From JBEIUO01 sp964549785 (GTDB lineage: Bacteria > Planctomycetota > Phycisphaerae > Phycisphaerales > UBA1924), in NCBI GenBank assembly GCA_964549785.1, contig CAZJXA010000197.1:1-6241 (forward strand): DNA of 6,241 nucleotides, written 5' to 3'. Under the pieces are notes generated by a model. It saw nothing but the letters and a program-made list of their open reading frames with translations. It was not told where the DNA came from and did not search any database. Position numbers and translations under genes: made by a program. Within the stretch, counting starts at the first letter, position 1. The number at the start of each line of letters is the position of its first letter. Below, in pieces: positions 5,678-6,241 of the stretch.

Positions 5678-5704
5678 GCCGTCCGAGCCGGTGGCTCGGA
5701 CGGC
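5678..5704 (-). terminator. Perfect 12-bp hairpin between tuf and rpmG
   Basis: GCCGTCCGAGCC (5678-5689) and GGCTCGGACGGC (5693-5704) pair perfectly around a 3-nt loop. It lies 89 nt after the tuf stop. On the minus strand no T-run follows the stem, so it is not a classical intrinsic terminator, although such a stable stem could still stop or pause polymerase or protect the tuf mRNA 3' end. On the plus strand it is followed by a T-containing stretch (CTTATTTTA), but no plus-strand gene leads into it. The remainder of the 248-nt tuf-rpmG gap shows no gene. Confidence 0.5.
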
Positions 5705-5792
5705 AGAAGAAACTTATTTTAGGCATCGCGGCATGAACGAACGCCGCGTGCCGGCCTCAACGAACCGGTCAGGGGCCCCGGTCCCACCATCA

Positions 5793-6241
<449 letters not shown>

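Noticed and set aside
5772..5779. GGGGCCCC palindrome just after tuf
   Set aside because: Short and expected in GC-rich DNA; the possible stem around it (ACCGG/CCGGT) is only 5 bp and has no T-run.

Overview
The window (6,241 bp, GC-rich) looks like an ordinary chromosomal housekeeping region, most likely from a planctomycete of the Phycisphaerae type. The placement is an inference. It rests on the high GC, a two-TM zinc-ribbon membrane protein of a kind I associate with that class, a one-cysteine L33, and a SecE with an unusually large insertion. No mobile element, CRISPR array or obviously foreign segment is visible.

Layout. Positions 1-80 (minus) hold the first 26 codons of a gene for an exported protein with a clear signal peptide. 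Positions 227-1696 (minus) encode a two-TM zinc-ribbon protein of unknown function, with a good sigma70-like promoter placed so that transcription would begin at the ATG. Divergently, 1814-3331 (plus) encodes an M17 leucyl aminopeptidase (PepA) with all metal-binding and catalytic residues, followed by a convergent intergenic region with hairpins. From the right edge, all on the minus strand, come tuf (3' part), rpmG (L33), tRNA-Trp(CCA), secE and nusG. This is the translation/secretion/transcription cluster found in many bacteria, but nusG is followed by the convergent pepA and not by rplK.

How the genes relate. EF-Tu, L33 and tRNA-Trp serve translation. SecE is the small essential SecYEG subunit. 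NusG couples RNA polymerase to Rho and ribosomes. Co-transcription of at least tRNA-Trp, secE and nusG is likely, because the secE ATG lies only 3 nt after the tRNA 3' end, so tRNA processing would leave an almost leaderless secE message.

The points most worth a second look are the ~100-residue extracytoplasmic insertion in SecE, the tRNA/secE junction, the predicted leaderless promoter of the zinc-ribbon gene, the hairpin plus T-rich tract in the nusG leader, and a perfect 12-bp hairpin between tuf and rpmG. I do not see an evident new multi-gene system.
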